64,000 nucleotides of DNA, from positions 126,630,362 through 126,694,361 of the forward strand of contig BTPG01000002.1 in the NCBI GenBank assembly GCA_036245525.1, in the 5' to 3' direction. The notes below the pieces were generated by a model that saw only the letters and a list, made by a program, of their open reading frames with translations, searched no databases and was not told the origin of the DNA. The translations under genes were made by a program, and so were the position numbers. Shown here piece by piece: positions 47,030 to 56,154 of this stretch. How positions within the stretch are numbered: position 1 is the stretch's first letter; the number at the start of each line of letters is the position of its first letter. Origin of the DNA: Semisulcospira habei. Its lineage: Eukaryota > Mollusca > Gastropoda > Semisulcospiridae.

Positions 47030-47243
47030 TTAACCTGTTCAGTGCCAAGAAAATGTGAACACACCCAGCAGAAAGAGGTATAGATCCTCATGAGCCCCTG
47101 CAGTTTTGGGGGGCTCATGAGGTTTATGCCTCTTGTTGTCACCACTTTGAATCCATAGTCCTGGGACAGCTAGCGTTTGTTGACATTGAACTCGCACAGA
47201 CTGCAGAAACACAGTTTCCGTCAATGGGCACTGAACGGGTTAA
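47030..47243. mobile_element. family B MITE, full length (214 bp)
   Basis: TTAACCTGTTCAGTGCC to GGCACTGAACGGGTTAA. Hairpin 47068-47136, with GTATAGATCC arms. Confidence 0.85.
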
Positions 47244-47289
47244 ATTCTGCATAATTAATTAAAGTGCAAAATTTACTTGCTTTCTATTT

Positions 47290-47544
47290 AGCCCTGGGAC
47301 CATGCAGCAGGAGATGGATTGATCATGATAATTGAAGGGTAGTGCCAGATGAGCTTGGCGCCTTCAGTTCAGTTATTTGGGTTTAACGCCGAGCAGGCGA
47401 CTAAGGCCATCTCACGGCAGGCACCAAGCTCATCTGGCACTCCCTTCAATTATCATGATCAATCCATCTCCTACAACTGGTACATAGTCGTTAGAGAATG
47501 CCTCCAAAAGTTTGGAAATGTGGCCATGGAGTTAAGAGGGTTAA
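47290..47544. mobile_element. family A MITE with a foreign insertion in the hairpin loop
   Basis: Hairpin 47310-47471, GCAGGAGATGGATTGATC arms. Between CTTCAG and GGCACC lies an insertion of about 55 bp (about 47364-47418) reading, on the minus strand, GGCGTTAAACCCAAATAACT, a typical SINE tail. Right TTAA at 47541-47544. Confidence 0.75.
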
Positions 47545-47702
47545 TGATGGAAAACCAAAGCCCAAAAGAGCATGCTTAGGTACAGCAGTATGTTTGTGTG
47601 CTTCTCTACATTGCGTTGGTGCTGATCTGTATCATGAGGTCTATAGGTCGTTTGACATTGGCGCGAACGTTTTTCACAAATATCTCCGCAAAAAAGCACT
47701 AC

Positions 47703-47826
47703 GATATTTCAAGGTTGGTGTCAACATAGCTTGGGACCTAGAGGCACCAAGCTACTCTGATGCCAACCTTGAAATATCATGGTCGATCTACACCCTGTCA
47801 TAGTCTTTCAGGGCTTTATGGGTTAA
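47703..47826. mobile_element. family A-like hairpin abutting the splice acceptor
   Basis: GATATTTCAAGGTTGG to CCAACCTTGAAATATC (47703-47779), an arm sequence different from all other A copies. The right end GGCTTTATGGGTTAA stops at 47826, 24 bp before the coding exon. Its right half encodes the 31 spurious codons fused in frame to the zinc-finger ORF. Confidence 0.75.
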
Positions 47827-47830
47827 AGAG

Positions 47831-47850
47831 ATTTCTTTTGTGTATTGCAG
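47831..47850 (+). other. 3' splice site before the coding exon
   Basis: A TTTCTTTTGTGTATTGCAG tract ends at 47850, directly before the coding ATG at 47853. It explains why the open frame upstream of 47850 looks unrelated to a zinc-finger protein: that part is read from a MITE and intron. The TTAA end of a family A element (47823-47826) lies 24 bp upstream of the exon, so any branch point must lie in the short gap or within the MITE. Confidence 0.8.
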
Positions 47851-47852
47851 AG

Positions 47853-50800
47853 ATGGAGGATGAGCTTACGGACTTTGACACCCACCTGTGCCTGGCTTGC
47901 AACCAGACCATCGTTGGTCTCATGAACTATGTCACCCACAAGCAGTCACAGTGTCAGAAGCGCCGAACAGGTCTTCAGCCACAGCAACAACAGCAGCAGC
48001 ATGACCAGGGAGCATACACCAACAGTCATCAGGTGTTTGGCCAGTCCTTCAACAGCAGAGGGGTCTCTGGGCAGCATCAGACCAGAACACAAAATGACCT
48101 TTTGGGTGAGATGTCCCACAGCTATGGACTGCGTAGTCAGGACAACGTCATGCTGTCTTCTCTCCAGCGGCCAGGCAACTATGGCAGGAGTGGAGGCAGC
48201 TACAGCCATCATCAAGTTGGGCAGAACCCATCAGGTCCCGTGTACAGCTCTGCCCAGTCTAGTGGAGGCACCCATTCCTCTAGCACGGGTCTGTCTGTCG
48301 ATGTCAACTCTCCCTTGGCCAGCTTTATTGACTCTGCTTTCAGTCCTGGAGAGGACAGCAACATTGACCCCAACTCTGTCCTGCCCAGTTCAGAGCCACC
48401 CAGATCCCGACCCGACTTCTTCCAATCTCTTGAACTGAAGAGCATCACAGGGAGGGAGACACGGGGCACTGGGTCTGAGGGCAGGGGTATGCGGAGCAGG
48501 AAGCGAGGGCTGCAGGAGGAGACTCTGGACCTGGACCTCCCCATCACCATGATCCTCAGCAACCTCGACTTCAGCAGCGATGATGAAGAAAATGGTGTTG
48601 TAGGTTTCCCATCAGATGATGAGGATGCGGACGTGAGTGACTCAGAACTCGAGTGGTCTTCTCCCCCAAAGACTCACACCGGCGGGAAGTGGAAGCCGGG
48701 GCAGGGCCCAAACAAAAAGTACCATCCTCATGGACCTGTTGGTGGCAAGTGGAAACCAGGCCAGGGGCCTCAAGAGCCTAAAGCAAAGAAGGGCTCTCGG
48801 TCTGAAAATGTCAAGTACACCAAGCCTTTCTTTTGCAACCTATGCAAAGCAGCATTTCCAAATCGCTTCACCTACAATAGACATTTTGAAAACAAGACCC
48901 ACAAAGATTCTGTAGAAGCCAGTAGAACTGGATTGACTGGAAAGAAAGAGCAGCACAGTGAAGAAGACCTGGAGATGGTTATTGCACTAGATCCCACCAC
49001 AGGGGAATTCAGACAGACCGCTGCTGAACCAGAGTGTGACAGTGCTTCACAAAACATCATCACATCTTCAATTTGTAAAAAACGCAATTTCAGTGGTCCA
49101 TTCTGTCATACATGTAACTTATATTTTGACAGTATCAGGGTTTATGATATCCACTGTGAGACCAAGAAACACAAGGAAAATATGGAGAAACTGAACCGAG
49201 ATTTGCATGAAGCCTTGTTGAGTCCAGATGAAAATGCAGACACCAGTAATATCACTAATGCAAATGCTACAGGTGCTGATGGTGGTGATAAAGAAGCTGG
49301 CATCACAGAACCAAAGACGACTGAAGAAAGCAACACAAAACAACCTGAGGCTCACTTCTGTGTTGTGTGCAAGAAAACTTTCAAACGAAAGTATGAGATG
49401 GCCCGTCACCTATTGACCCACTTTCACAAGCAGCGAGCCATGAAACACCCTAGGGCACTGGAAATGCTAGACAAATACAACAAGTACGTAATACGTTTGT
49501 GCCCCTTTCAATGTAACGTTTGTCAGTTCTATTTCAACCGTGCCTCAGACCTTCTGGATCACTTGCAGACCCCAGGACATGGACTGAGCTGTAACGATCT
49601 GGTGGGTCCCCTGCTGTGTGTGACGTGCAAGTACAAGACATACTCCTCAGACACCATGCTGCAGCACGTGCAGTCAAAGGCACACAGGCAGGCTGTTGTC
49701 ATCAACCACAACGTGTGTATAATCAAGGAGTGCCACTCCAAGATCACCTGCAAGTACTGTGGAATACAGATGCACTCAGCTGTCCGCATGAAGCGCCACG
49801 TTGACTGTCGACACCCGAATCGCAAGGTACAAGAGGAGTTGCAAGTTCGTAAAGGGCTTCCTAACCGACTCAACTGTCCTGACTGTAAAAAGCACTTCAG
49901 GAACAGGTCTGCCCTCCTGAGACACTACCAAGGTCACCAGAATGACCGACCTTTCAGGTGTGACGTTTGCAAGAAGTCCTTCACAGAGCTTCGCAGACTA
50001 GAAAATCACCTGGCTACATCTTTCCATCAACGCAGAGTAAGCATGGTGGGACAGAGGAGTGAGGTTATAGAAGTTTCCGAGGATGAGGCTGAAGTTGGAA
50101 AAACAGAGCAGGTTGAAGAGACATCCATAGGGGTAATGGATCATTCAGAAAACAGCGTAATGGGTGATTCAAATCAGCTCAGAAGAAGTGGTAGGCCCAG
50201 AAAGCCCAAAGATTTTGGGGATATGTTTGAACGAGAATCGGTCTCGCAAAGTAAAAAGTTAGAACTGAAGACAGAAGACATACCAGAAGACCTCCCTACC
50301 ACAGCTCAGTCTGTTGAAGATGAAACTGATGCTGACCAGTGTCAAGAAGATCTTCTGTTAACTGTAGACGAGGAAGAAACGGCTGTAATCGAGCCTGACA
50401 TTTTCCAAGACAACGAAGACTCCGCAGACAGCAATGTAGGAGACCATGAAGAAGACACCATCGATGATAATATTCACGCCGATGATGACTGTGATGATGC
50501 TGCGGCGAAGAGTGACAAAGATCCTGCGTTTGTTGTGCAGACCAAAGCCAAGTGTAAAGGCACAGGCCTCTTCACCTGCGAGCATTGTGACTTTTGTGGA
50601 GATGAAATGGAGGACCTGAAGAACCACTACATGTCTGAACATCCCAAACACCTGATCACCTGCGAGCCGTGTGACCAGTTCTTCCTCTCCCAGAAAGCCT
50701 ACAGGATCCACTGTGCTGGTGGAAACCACCAGGGGCGTCTGAAGAAAGTAGGTCCCAGCAAGCTGGAGCTGAAGACTTGCCCACACTGTGACAAGAAGTT

Positions 50801-52532
50801 TTCCGATGATGAGACATACGAGTTGCACGTAGAGTTTGTACACCTGCACATCAGCACCGAGGAGGCGGTGCAGCGTGTATGCCAGGGTCGGGACATGGTG
50901 ACACAGCTGTACGGGGATCACCTGCGTCAGCTAAACAGCATCAGCCATGACTCGTCAGTTTCATGCCCGGAATGTGGTCGTTTCATCATGAAGAACAACC
51001 TAGTGGAGCATCTGCGTGTACACACGGGGGAACGCCCCTTTAAGTGCCGGCACTGCACCAGGGACTTTGGTTCACGCATCTCACTCAGGCGTCATCTCAT
51101 CGAACACATTGGCAAGAATGTTCACAAGTGTGAGACGTGTGGCAAGGTGTTCAAGAAGCGTGGAGCATACACCTTCCACCAGCGTCTGCACACCAGTGAA
51201 AGGAAGGGGTTGAAGTTTGACTGTGGAGTTTGTGGAGCGTCCTTCCTGCTGGAGAGTCAGCTGGTGCAGCACAAGAAGCGCCACGGGGATCGCAAGTTCA
51301 AATGCATGGTGCCAGGCTGTAACTGGGCGTTTGTACTCAAGTCCGAACTGACGCATCACATGGTGACCCACACGGGAGAGAAAACGTTCCTCTGCGACAT
51401 CTGTGGCTGGGCGGCCCCCAATACCACACGACTACGACGCCACGCCAAGACCCACCAACCGCCCAAGGTGCTTCCGTGTGAGTACTGTCCCTACAAGGCC
51501 GGCTGCAAGACTCACTTGAAGAGACACATGAGGATCCACATTGGCGCCAAGCCTTTCAAGTGCCTGTACTGCTCCTATGCCTGTAACACCCACGAGAACA
51601 TGCGCAAACACATTCTGAAAACTAGAAAACATCAAGGCTTAAAAATCTACCCTTGCAAATTTTGCAAGTACCAGTCGAACGACGCGAAAGATTTTAAGAG
51701 TCACTTAATGGTGGACCACCTGGACTATGTGAAGGCCAAACCGTCCGAGTCACTGGTCAAGTTCACTGGCCTGTATCACCCCGAAGAAGACATTACTAAG
51801 CCCCCAGAGGGCAGCGAGATCCATCAGGTGATGAAAGGGCGTTTCATCAAGGTGTATGATGGGACACGTGTCGGAAGTACAGGCGATCCTGTAGGTCCCC
51901 CCAGCAGTAACGTCGGCAACAGCAGCAAAAAGAGGAAACCAAGACAGAACAAACAGCAGGCTGAGCAGAAAAAGGTCGGCGAGGAACAAGGCACAAAACC
52001 CAAGACGTCCAGCTCCAGTGAACAGATTGCAGTCAAGATATCGGCCTCAGATCCTCAGCTTACGGTGTCCAGCTCTGACGAGCAGGTGACAATAAAGATG
52101 TCCCTCTCAAACGATCAGATTGTCATGGCCCAGGACCTTGTTGACAGTAACGGGGCACCAATTTCATTAGTCACAGAGACACAAGAGATAGATCAAGACC
52201 AACAAACGTTAACTTTCCCGCCAACGGAAACTAGCGTGGTCTTCCCACGCGGACTTCCGTGGACTGTGGTTGCTCAGGAGAACCGTGGAGGGACTTGGTG
52301 CCAGAGTATGGATGTGGTGGTTCCGCAGTCTTTAGGATATCGGCCTGACGAGCCAGTCCAGGTGGTGACGGACACCAGTACAGGGACGGCCTACATGAGG
52401 GGAGCTGTCGGGGAGTTGCCCACAATACTGACCATGGTGAATGTGGACAGTCAGACATTTCAGCAGATTCAGGCCAGTGGCTACCAGGTCATAGCCACGG
52501 GAGGCACCACCATCACTCACACTCAGTGTTAG
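47853..52532 (+). CDS. multi-C2H2 zinc-finger protein, 1,559 residues, single coding exon
   Basis: Probable nuclear DNA-binding protein. The open frame continues 31 codons upstream, but those codons lie in intron and a MITE. I place the start at the ATG two bases after a good splice acceptor (pyrimidine tract, AG at 47849-47850), giving MEDELTDFDTHLC. The N-terminus has a C2HC finger (C13, C16, H29, C34), then a Q-run and a Ser/Gly-rich stretch. An acidic block (about 230-270) is followed by a duplicated GGKWKPGQGP (about 275-305). Eight C2H2 fingers lie at about 326-726, several with long U1-like spacing. An acidic linker follows (736-890) with an AT-hook-like RRSGRPRKPK at about 777. About twelve more fingers lie at 907-1291, with HTGERPF/HTGEKTF linkers. 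Then come a basic KKRKPRQNK patch (about 1357) and a Gln/Ser/Thr-rich tail ending ITHTQC. No stop or frameshift interrupts it. The pattern reminds me of vertebrate ZNF407-type proteins, but I cannot confirm orthology. Confidence 0.93.
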   Translation: MEDELTDFDTHLCLACNQTIVGLMNYVTHKQSQCQKRRTGLQPQQQQQQHDQGAYTNSHQVFGQSFNSRGVSGQHQTRTQNDLLGEMSHSYGLRSQDNVMLSSLQRPGNYGRSGGSYSHHQVGQNPSGPVYSSAQSSGGTHSSSTGLSVDVNSPLASFIDSAFSPGEDSNIDPNSVLPSSEPPRSRPDFFQSLELKSITGRETRGTGSEGRGMRSRKRGLQEETLDLDLPITMILSNLDFSSDDEENGVVGFPSDDEDADVSDSELEWSSPPKTHTGGKWKPGQGPNKKYHPHGPVGGKWKPGQGPQEPKAKKGSRSENVKYTKPFFCNLCKAAFPNRFTYNRHFENKTHKDSVEASRTGLTGKKEQHSEEDLEMVIALDPTTGEFRQTAAEPECDSASQNIITSSICKKRNFSGPFCHTCNLYFDSIRVYDIHCETKKHKENMEKLNRDLHEALLSPDENADTSNITNANATGADGGDKEAGITEPKTTEESNTKQPEAHFCVVCKKTFKRKYEMARHLLTHFHKQRAMKHPRALEMLDKYNKYVIRLCPFQCNVCQFYFNRASDLLDHLQTPGHGLSCNDLVGPLLCVTCKYKTYSSDTMLQHVQSKAHRQAVVINHNVCIIKECHSKITCKYCGIQMHSAVRMKRHVDCRHPNRKVQEELQVRKGLPNRLNCPDCKKHFRNRSALLRHYQGHQNDRPFRCDVCKKSFTELRRLENHLATSFHQRRVSMVGQRSEVIEVSEDEAEVGKTEQVEETSIGVMDHSENSVMGDSNQLRRSGRPRKPKDFGDMFERESVSQSKKLELKTEDIPEDLPTTAQSVEDETDADQCQEDLLLTVDEEETAVIEPDIFQDNEDSADSNVGDHEEDTIDDNIHADDDCDDAAAKSDKDPAFVVQTKAKCKGTGLFTCEHCDFCGDEMEDLKNHYMSEHPKHLITCEPCDQFFLSQKAYRIHCAGGNHQGRLKKVGPSKLELKTCPHCDKKFSDDETYELHVEFVHLHISTEEAVQRVCQGRDMVTQLYGDHLRQLNSISHDSSVSCPECGRFIMKNNLVEHLRVHTGERPFKCRHCTRDFGSRISLRRHLIEHIGKNVHKCETCGKVFKKRGAYTFHQRLHTSERKGLKFDCGVCGASFLLESQLVQHKKRHGDRKFKCMVPGCNWAFVLKSELTHHMVTHTGEKTFLCDICGWAAPNTTRLRRHAKTHQPPKVLPCEYCPYKAGCKTHLKRHMRIHIGAKPFKCLYCSYACNTHENMRKHILKTRKHQGLKIYPCKFCKYQSNDAKDFKSHLMVDHLDYVKAKPSESLVKFTGLYHPEEDITKPPEGSEIHQVMKGRFIKVYDGTRVGSTGDPVGPPSSNVGNSSKKRKPRQNKQQAEQKKVGEEQGTKPKTSSSSEQIAVKISASDPQLTVSSSDEQVTIKMSLSNDQIVMAQDLVDSNGAPISLVTETQEIDQDQQTLTFPPTETSVVFPRGLPWTVVAQENRGGTWCQSMDVVVPQSLGYRPDEPVQVVTDTSTGTAYMRGAVGELPTILTMVNVDSQTFQQIQASGYQVIATGGTTITHTQC

Positions 52533-52555
52533 AATGGGTAGGAAATAGTTCGTAT

Positions 52556-52747
52556 TTAAACCCAAGATCACATTTCCCAAATGTCGGAGGAGCTGCTTAA
52601 GGACTATGTACCTGTTGAAGAAGACGGATCGACCATGATAATTCAAAAGTGCCAGATGAGCTTGGCGCCAAGCTCATCTGGCACTACCCTTGAATTATCA
52701 TGGTCAGTCCGTCTCCTGCTGAAGGGTGTTTGGACTAAATGGGTTAA
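52556..52747. mobile_element. family A MITE, 23 bp after the stop codon
   Basis: TTAAACCCAAGATC to GGACTAAATGGGTTAA. Hairpin about 52627-52706, CAGATGAGC type. The left arm lacks GGGTAG and the loop lacks the inner AAGG. Confidence 0.8.
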
Positions 52748-52933
52748 TACACTGAGCCCTGAGGTCGAAATTCTCAGATTTTGGAGTTGTCCTTTTGCGA
52801 GCACATTACAGTTTTAAGGAGATCGACTATGACATTTCGAAGGTGGTTCCAGGATCGCTAAGCTGTTAAGGCGCCGCCGTTGAACTATCATGTTCATATT
52901 GTCATTGTGTCACGGCGGAAACGACGCCCTTAA
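52744..52933. mobile_element. family A-like element, worn, in a chain
   Basis: Begins TTAATACACTGAGCCCTGAG using the TTAA of the previous element and ends at the TTAA (52930) that starts the next one. Confidence 0.55.
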
Positions 52934-53150
52934 CCCATTTAACCTCGAGTCCCTACAGAAGGAGACTGATTGACCATGGTGATTCAAGGGTAGTGCCAGA
53001 TTAGCGTGGCGCCTAAAGTGGCGCCAAGCTAATCTGGCTCTATCCGTGAATTATTGTGGTCAGTCCACCTCCTGCAACTGGTACATATTCGTTAAGTAAC
53101 ACTAACAAAATTCGCAAATGCGCCCGTGGGGCTTAAACTAAAAGGGTTAA
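52930..53150. mobile_element. family A MITE (221 bp), third in the chain
   Basis: TTAACCCATTTAACCTCG to GGGGCTTAAACTAAAAGGGTTAA (right 20 bp). Hairpin about 52967-53064, CAGATTAGC/GCTAATCTG. Confidence 0.8.
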
Positions 53151-53189
53151 TTTGAGTGATGATGACAGTTCAGTAGATAAATTGACCCA

Positions 53190-53250
53190 CACTTGTTGTC
53201 TACCTCGATCCCTAATAAGCGGTAGCGAATCGAGGGAGGCAACCAGTTTG
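53190..53250. repeat. palindrome CGATTCGCTACC, copy 2 (deleted)
   Basis: Right arm GGTAGCGAATCGAGGGAGG intact; the left arm is shortened. Partner of 32273-32344. A family A half hairpin (GGGTGGTACCAGAATAACG) follows. Confidence 0.6.
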
Positions 53251-53377
53251 GGATCGACCAAGACAGTTCAAGGGTGGTACCAGAATAACGCCACACCTGA
53301 ACTATCATGGTCTGTATCTTGTGGCGTCTCAATGCCCTCACACTCAATTTCTGAAACAGCTGGATCTCGTCTGCGAC

Positions 53378-53485
53378 AGCAAGAGACATAGATTTACATG
53401 AACCCTCGCGCGATACATGACAGAGATCATGTGAACATGTACCTGCACCGTGTGCGAGGGATCATGTAAATCTATGTCTCTTGCT
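53378..53485. mobile_element. family B hairpin with a novel long loop
   Basis: AGCAAGAGACATAGATT to AATCTATGTCTCTTGCT outer arms are perfect, but the usual CCCCCGC core is replaced by an about 50 bp loop with CATGACAGAGATCATG-like palindromic words. Confidence 0.75.
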
Positions 53486-53693
53486 GGTGGGATGGTCTTG
53501 GAACTTTGACAACTAAATGGCGTGGACTCTTTAGAATGGGAGTCATTTAGTCCTGGGAGTCGCACTCAAAGGGTTAGTGGACGGTGCTGTTTGTACAGTG
53601 ACAACCATTTTCAAAAGGCCCGTATAAATACACAGATTGTGGTGTAGCTTTTGTCATCTAAAACGATTTGTTCAGTTGTTGAGCAGTACTCTA

Positions 53694-53793
53694 CTGACGA
53701 GCAAAAGAAATGCGACGTTTTGGGAATCTTCGGAAACACGTCAGTGTTTCCGATGATTCCAAAAAAAAATGTCGCATTTCTTTTGCTCGTCAG
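53694..53793. repeat. family G palindrome (single copy, 100 bp)
   Basis: CTGACGAGCAAAAGAAATGC pairs with GCATTTCTTTTGCTCGTCAG; inner stem GGAATC, GGAAACAC around ACGTCAGTG. No second copy seen. Confidence 0.85.
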
Positions 53794-53857
53794 CATATTT
53801 TATTCAGAAGGAAGTACTTAGGTTTACTGTTGCCCCATCGTGCGTGCACAAGGGGGG

Positions 53858-53948
53858 TTAACCCTTTGGCTGTCTGTAGCGTGCTTGGTCGAGACGATTC
53901 CTGCAGAAGTCACCTCGGCTGAAAACGCTACCGACAACCAAAAGGTCA
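53858..53948. mobile_element. family C element, worn right end
   Basis: TTAACCCTTTGGCTGTC left; GGTCGAGACGATTCCTGC, right arm CGCTACCGACAACC. TTAA lost on the right where a (TA)n tract follows. Confidence 0.65.
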
Positions 53949-53951
53949 AGG

Positions 53952-53954
<3 letters not shown>

Positions 53955-54040
<86 letters not shown>
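53955..54040. repeat. (TA)n microsatellite
   Basis: About 43 TA units followed by a T-run. Confidence 0.95.
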
Positions 54041-54048
<8 letters not shown>

Positions 54049-54208
54049 TGCTGCTTTGCTGTGAGGCCTGAGCAGAGCCTGTTACCTCGACTGTGTAGAC
54101 CGAAGGTTCTTGTGAAATGTTGCTCCATACCACATTTACATGGGTGACAGTCTTCAGTTCTGGAGACTGATTCAGACAGAACTGCTTTCTAGCTAGCCTG
54201 TTTCATCT

Positions 54209-54274
54209 GCAAGAGGCAAAAATTCTTATAAGCCCCTGCATCCACAGGGGCCCATGAGAATGTATGTCTCTTGC
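54209..54274. mobile_element. family B hairpin, CCCCTGC type
   Basis: GCAAGAGGCAAAAATTC...GAATGTATGTCTCTTGC around CCCCTGCATCCACAGGGG. The stretch 54275-54627 holds no recognised gene. Confidence 0.75.
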
Positions 54275-54627
54275 AGCCAGTGGGTCACGGGGTTTATTTA
54301 GCCTATCGGCCGTTTTCAGTCTTTTCAATTTTTTTCGCACCGTCACCCATGCATTTACGTTCTTTGAGAAATGTTTTTTTAGTGGTCTTTGAAAGTTCTG
54401 TTCCGATTGTAATTTTTTTTTCTTCAGATTTTCATGTTTATAAATTGCTCTCATTTCTAATTCTACGTTGTTTGATTCACTTTGCTTTTATGTGTTTGAT
54501 GGGTTGGTTTAGTTGTAACAAAGAAACTAAAACATGGAACAGTTCCTTAGTCCTTGCCTTATTTAGTTCTGTTTTGTTATTAGAAACCAAAACATTGAAT
54601 GGTACCTGTCCTTGACGTCTTGACTAT

Positions 54628-54701
54628 CCCAGTGCGCAAAGACCGTCGGGCCGAAGTTCGACGGTGGCCGACGTCGGCCCGATGACCTTTTGCGCGTTGG
54701 G
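54628..54701. mobile_element. family D-like hairpin with divergent arms
   Basis: CCCAGTGCGCAAAGACCGTC to GATGACCTTTTGCGCGTTGGG; core CGGGCCGAAGTTCGACGG. Same plan as family D, different arms. The stretch 54702-55266 holds no recognised gene. Confidence 0.7.
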
Positions 54702-55266
54702 ATTTGTGTGCTGGTATGCGATTGTGGACCCTGTCAAAGAGCAGCACACCTTTTAGGTGTTAGTGCTGTACATCAAAGTCAAATCATAACACTATATAAT
54801 CCCACATAGCCGGATTATAAATACGTGCGCGTAAATGAAATTATAAACGTGTATAATTCGTATTAGCATAAAAAGAACACAAAGCGCGCACACACTGGAA
54901 CCAAATACACGGACAACCACTGTCGTGCACAGAGCTAATCACTATGATAATAAATATGGCATATCGGCGCGAAGCACCGCGAGCTGAATCCATTATTGTA
55001 TTTTAATGTCATTTTGGCGATGACAATCCTGTATGTGTTATGATTCTGGCATTTACGTCACAAAAATCATGATGGTGAACTGAACGTACGGAACAGCGTT
55101 TACCACAGGCGTTGGTTGACACAAGACGCGTGAAATATATGTTTTCTCATGTGTTGTATGAGGTCATTTGAATTTCAAGTCATTTCTGCGTCAGCCTCCG
55201 CCTGTGGCGTTACGTTTCCCTATACACAATACGTTGCAGCTCTTTCACGAGTTCAGTACATTTAGA

Positions 55267-55432
55267 GGAGCTGCGTGTCTCAGTGGTAGAGCGTTCGACT
55301 CTCGCCCGAGTGGTCGCGTGTTCTAGTCTACTAGCTGGGGTCAGAAGTTGTTATACCCTATTTAGTGCCCCGTCCTTTAAATTAAATCACCTTCGCGGTG
55401 GACAACAGACGTTAAGACCTAAATGTTTAACA
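55267..55432 (+). mobile_element. tRNA-like SINE
   Basis: Starts GAGCTGCGTGTCTCAGTGG, matching a tRNA A box, with GTAGAGCGTTCGACTCTCG and a decayed B box (GTGTTCTAGTCT) 40-50 bp later, then a non-tRNA body ending in ACAGACGTTAAGACC. No confident target-site duplication found. Confidence 0.6.
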
Positions 55433-55480
55433 ACGTTGTTTTTTTCTCAGTAATTTTAGCATAGGTCCTCTGACGTCGCT

Positions 55481-55622
55481 GGAGGTGGATCCGGCGACCA
55501 TGATAGTTCAAGGCCGGGTAGTACGACATTAGCTTGGCGCCTTTGAAGGCGCCAAGCTAAACTCCCACTACCCTTAAACTATCATGGTCGATCTACCTCC
55601 TGTTGTAAATGAGCTAATTTAA
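55481..55622. mobile_element. family A MITE, sharing TTAA with a family B element
   Basis: Hairpin 55481-55600 with GGAGGTGGATC / GATCTACCTCC outer arms and a GGCGCC centre. Its right TTAA (55619-55622) is also the left end of the next element. The left end is not clear. Confidence 0.7.
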
Positions 55623-55831
55623 CCCCTTCGCTGCCAGTGGACGCATATTGTGCTTCGAAAATCCAACCCCAAACTACCCCAGCAGTCCAAGAAACATGGA
55701 TGTGTAACAAACTGGTGTGTAACAAACTGGCATACATCCTTATGACTCCCCCCGCCCCACGCGGGGGCTCGAGGATGTGTCTGTGGCAGTTGGATCGTGT
55801 CCTGTTTTTCTCGGGCAGTGCAGAGGGTTAA
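55619..55831. mobile_element. family B MITE (213 bp), worn hairpin
   Basis: TTAACCCCTTCGCTGCCAG to GTGCAGAGGGTTAA. Contains a tandem GTGTAACAAACTG and only a remnant of the CCCCGC hairpin. Confidence 0.75.
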
Positions 55832-55995
55832 TATGCCAATTTGTACATGTGGCTGCAAATGATGTATAGTTTGATATACTTCACTGTTGTGAAAATGAAC
55901 CGTCTTGAGTTTCTGTGTATTAACTGGGCATACATGCGCATTAATCTGTCTTTAGGTTCGAATATGTGTTTTGATTGTGACAGTGCAAGGTGTTG

Positions 55996-56010
55996 CGAGA
56001 ATAAAATATG
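55996..56010 (+). terminator. possible polyadenylation signal (AATAAA at 56000)
   Basis: AATAAA at 56000-56005 follows a MITE-free AT-rich stretch (55832-56000) that looks like a 3' UTR end. An earlier AATAAA lies at 54949-54954. Either could serve the zinc-finger gene, giving a 2.4-3.5 kb 3' UTR full of MITEs. I saw no AATAAA nearer the stop codon at 52530-52532. Confidence 0.2.
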
Positions 56011-56108
56011 AAGATTGGATAACCCGAGTAGTTTCGTCACAACATTGTGCACACATGGACGCCTGCAAGAACTCCTTGCCCAGGGCTTTCATGGTGACGT
56101 AGTCCCCA

Positions 56109-56154
56109 GCAGCAAAAGACCCTCGGGCCGACGTCAGCCCGAGGACCTTTGCTT
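56109..56154. mobile_element. family D hairpin, compact
   Basis: CAGCAAAAGACCCTCGGGCC ... CCCGAGGACCTTTGCTTTG with a six-base centre, the shortest D copy. Confidence 0.75.

Noticed and set aside
47760..47852. In-frame extension of the zinc-finger ORF by 31 codons
   Set aside because: It is read from a MITE hairpin and the pyrimidine tract of the splice acceptor; the ATG at 47853 directly follows the acceptor.
48212..48562. Opposite-strand frames within the zinc-finger exon (also 50358-50921)
   Set aside because: Shadows of a strongly coding plus strand; no domain content.
53955..54064. Tyrosine/isoleucine repeat protein frames
   Set aside because: Translation of (TA)n.
55267..55340. Functional tRNA gene
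   Set aside because: A-box-like start only; the B box is decayed, no acceptor stem pairs, and a SINE body follows.
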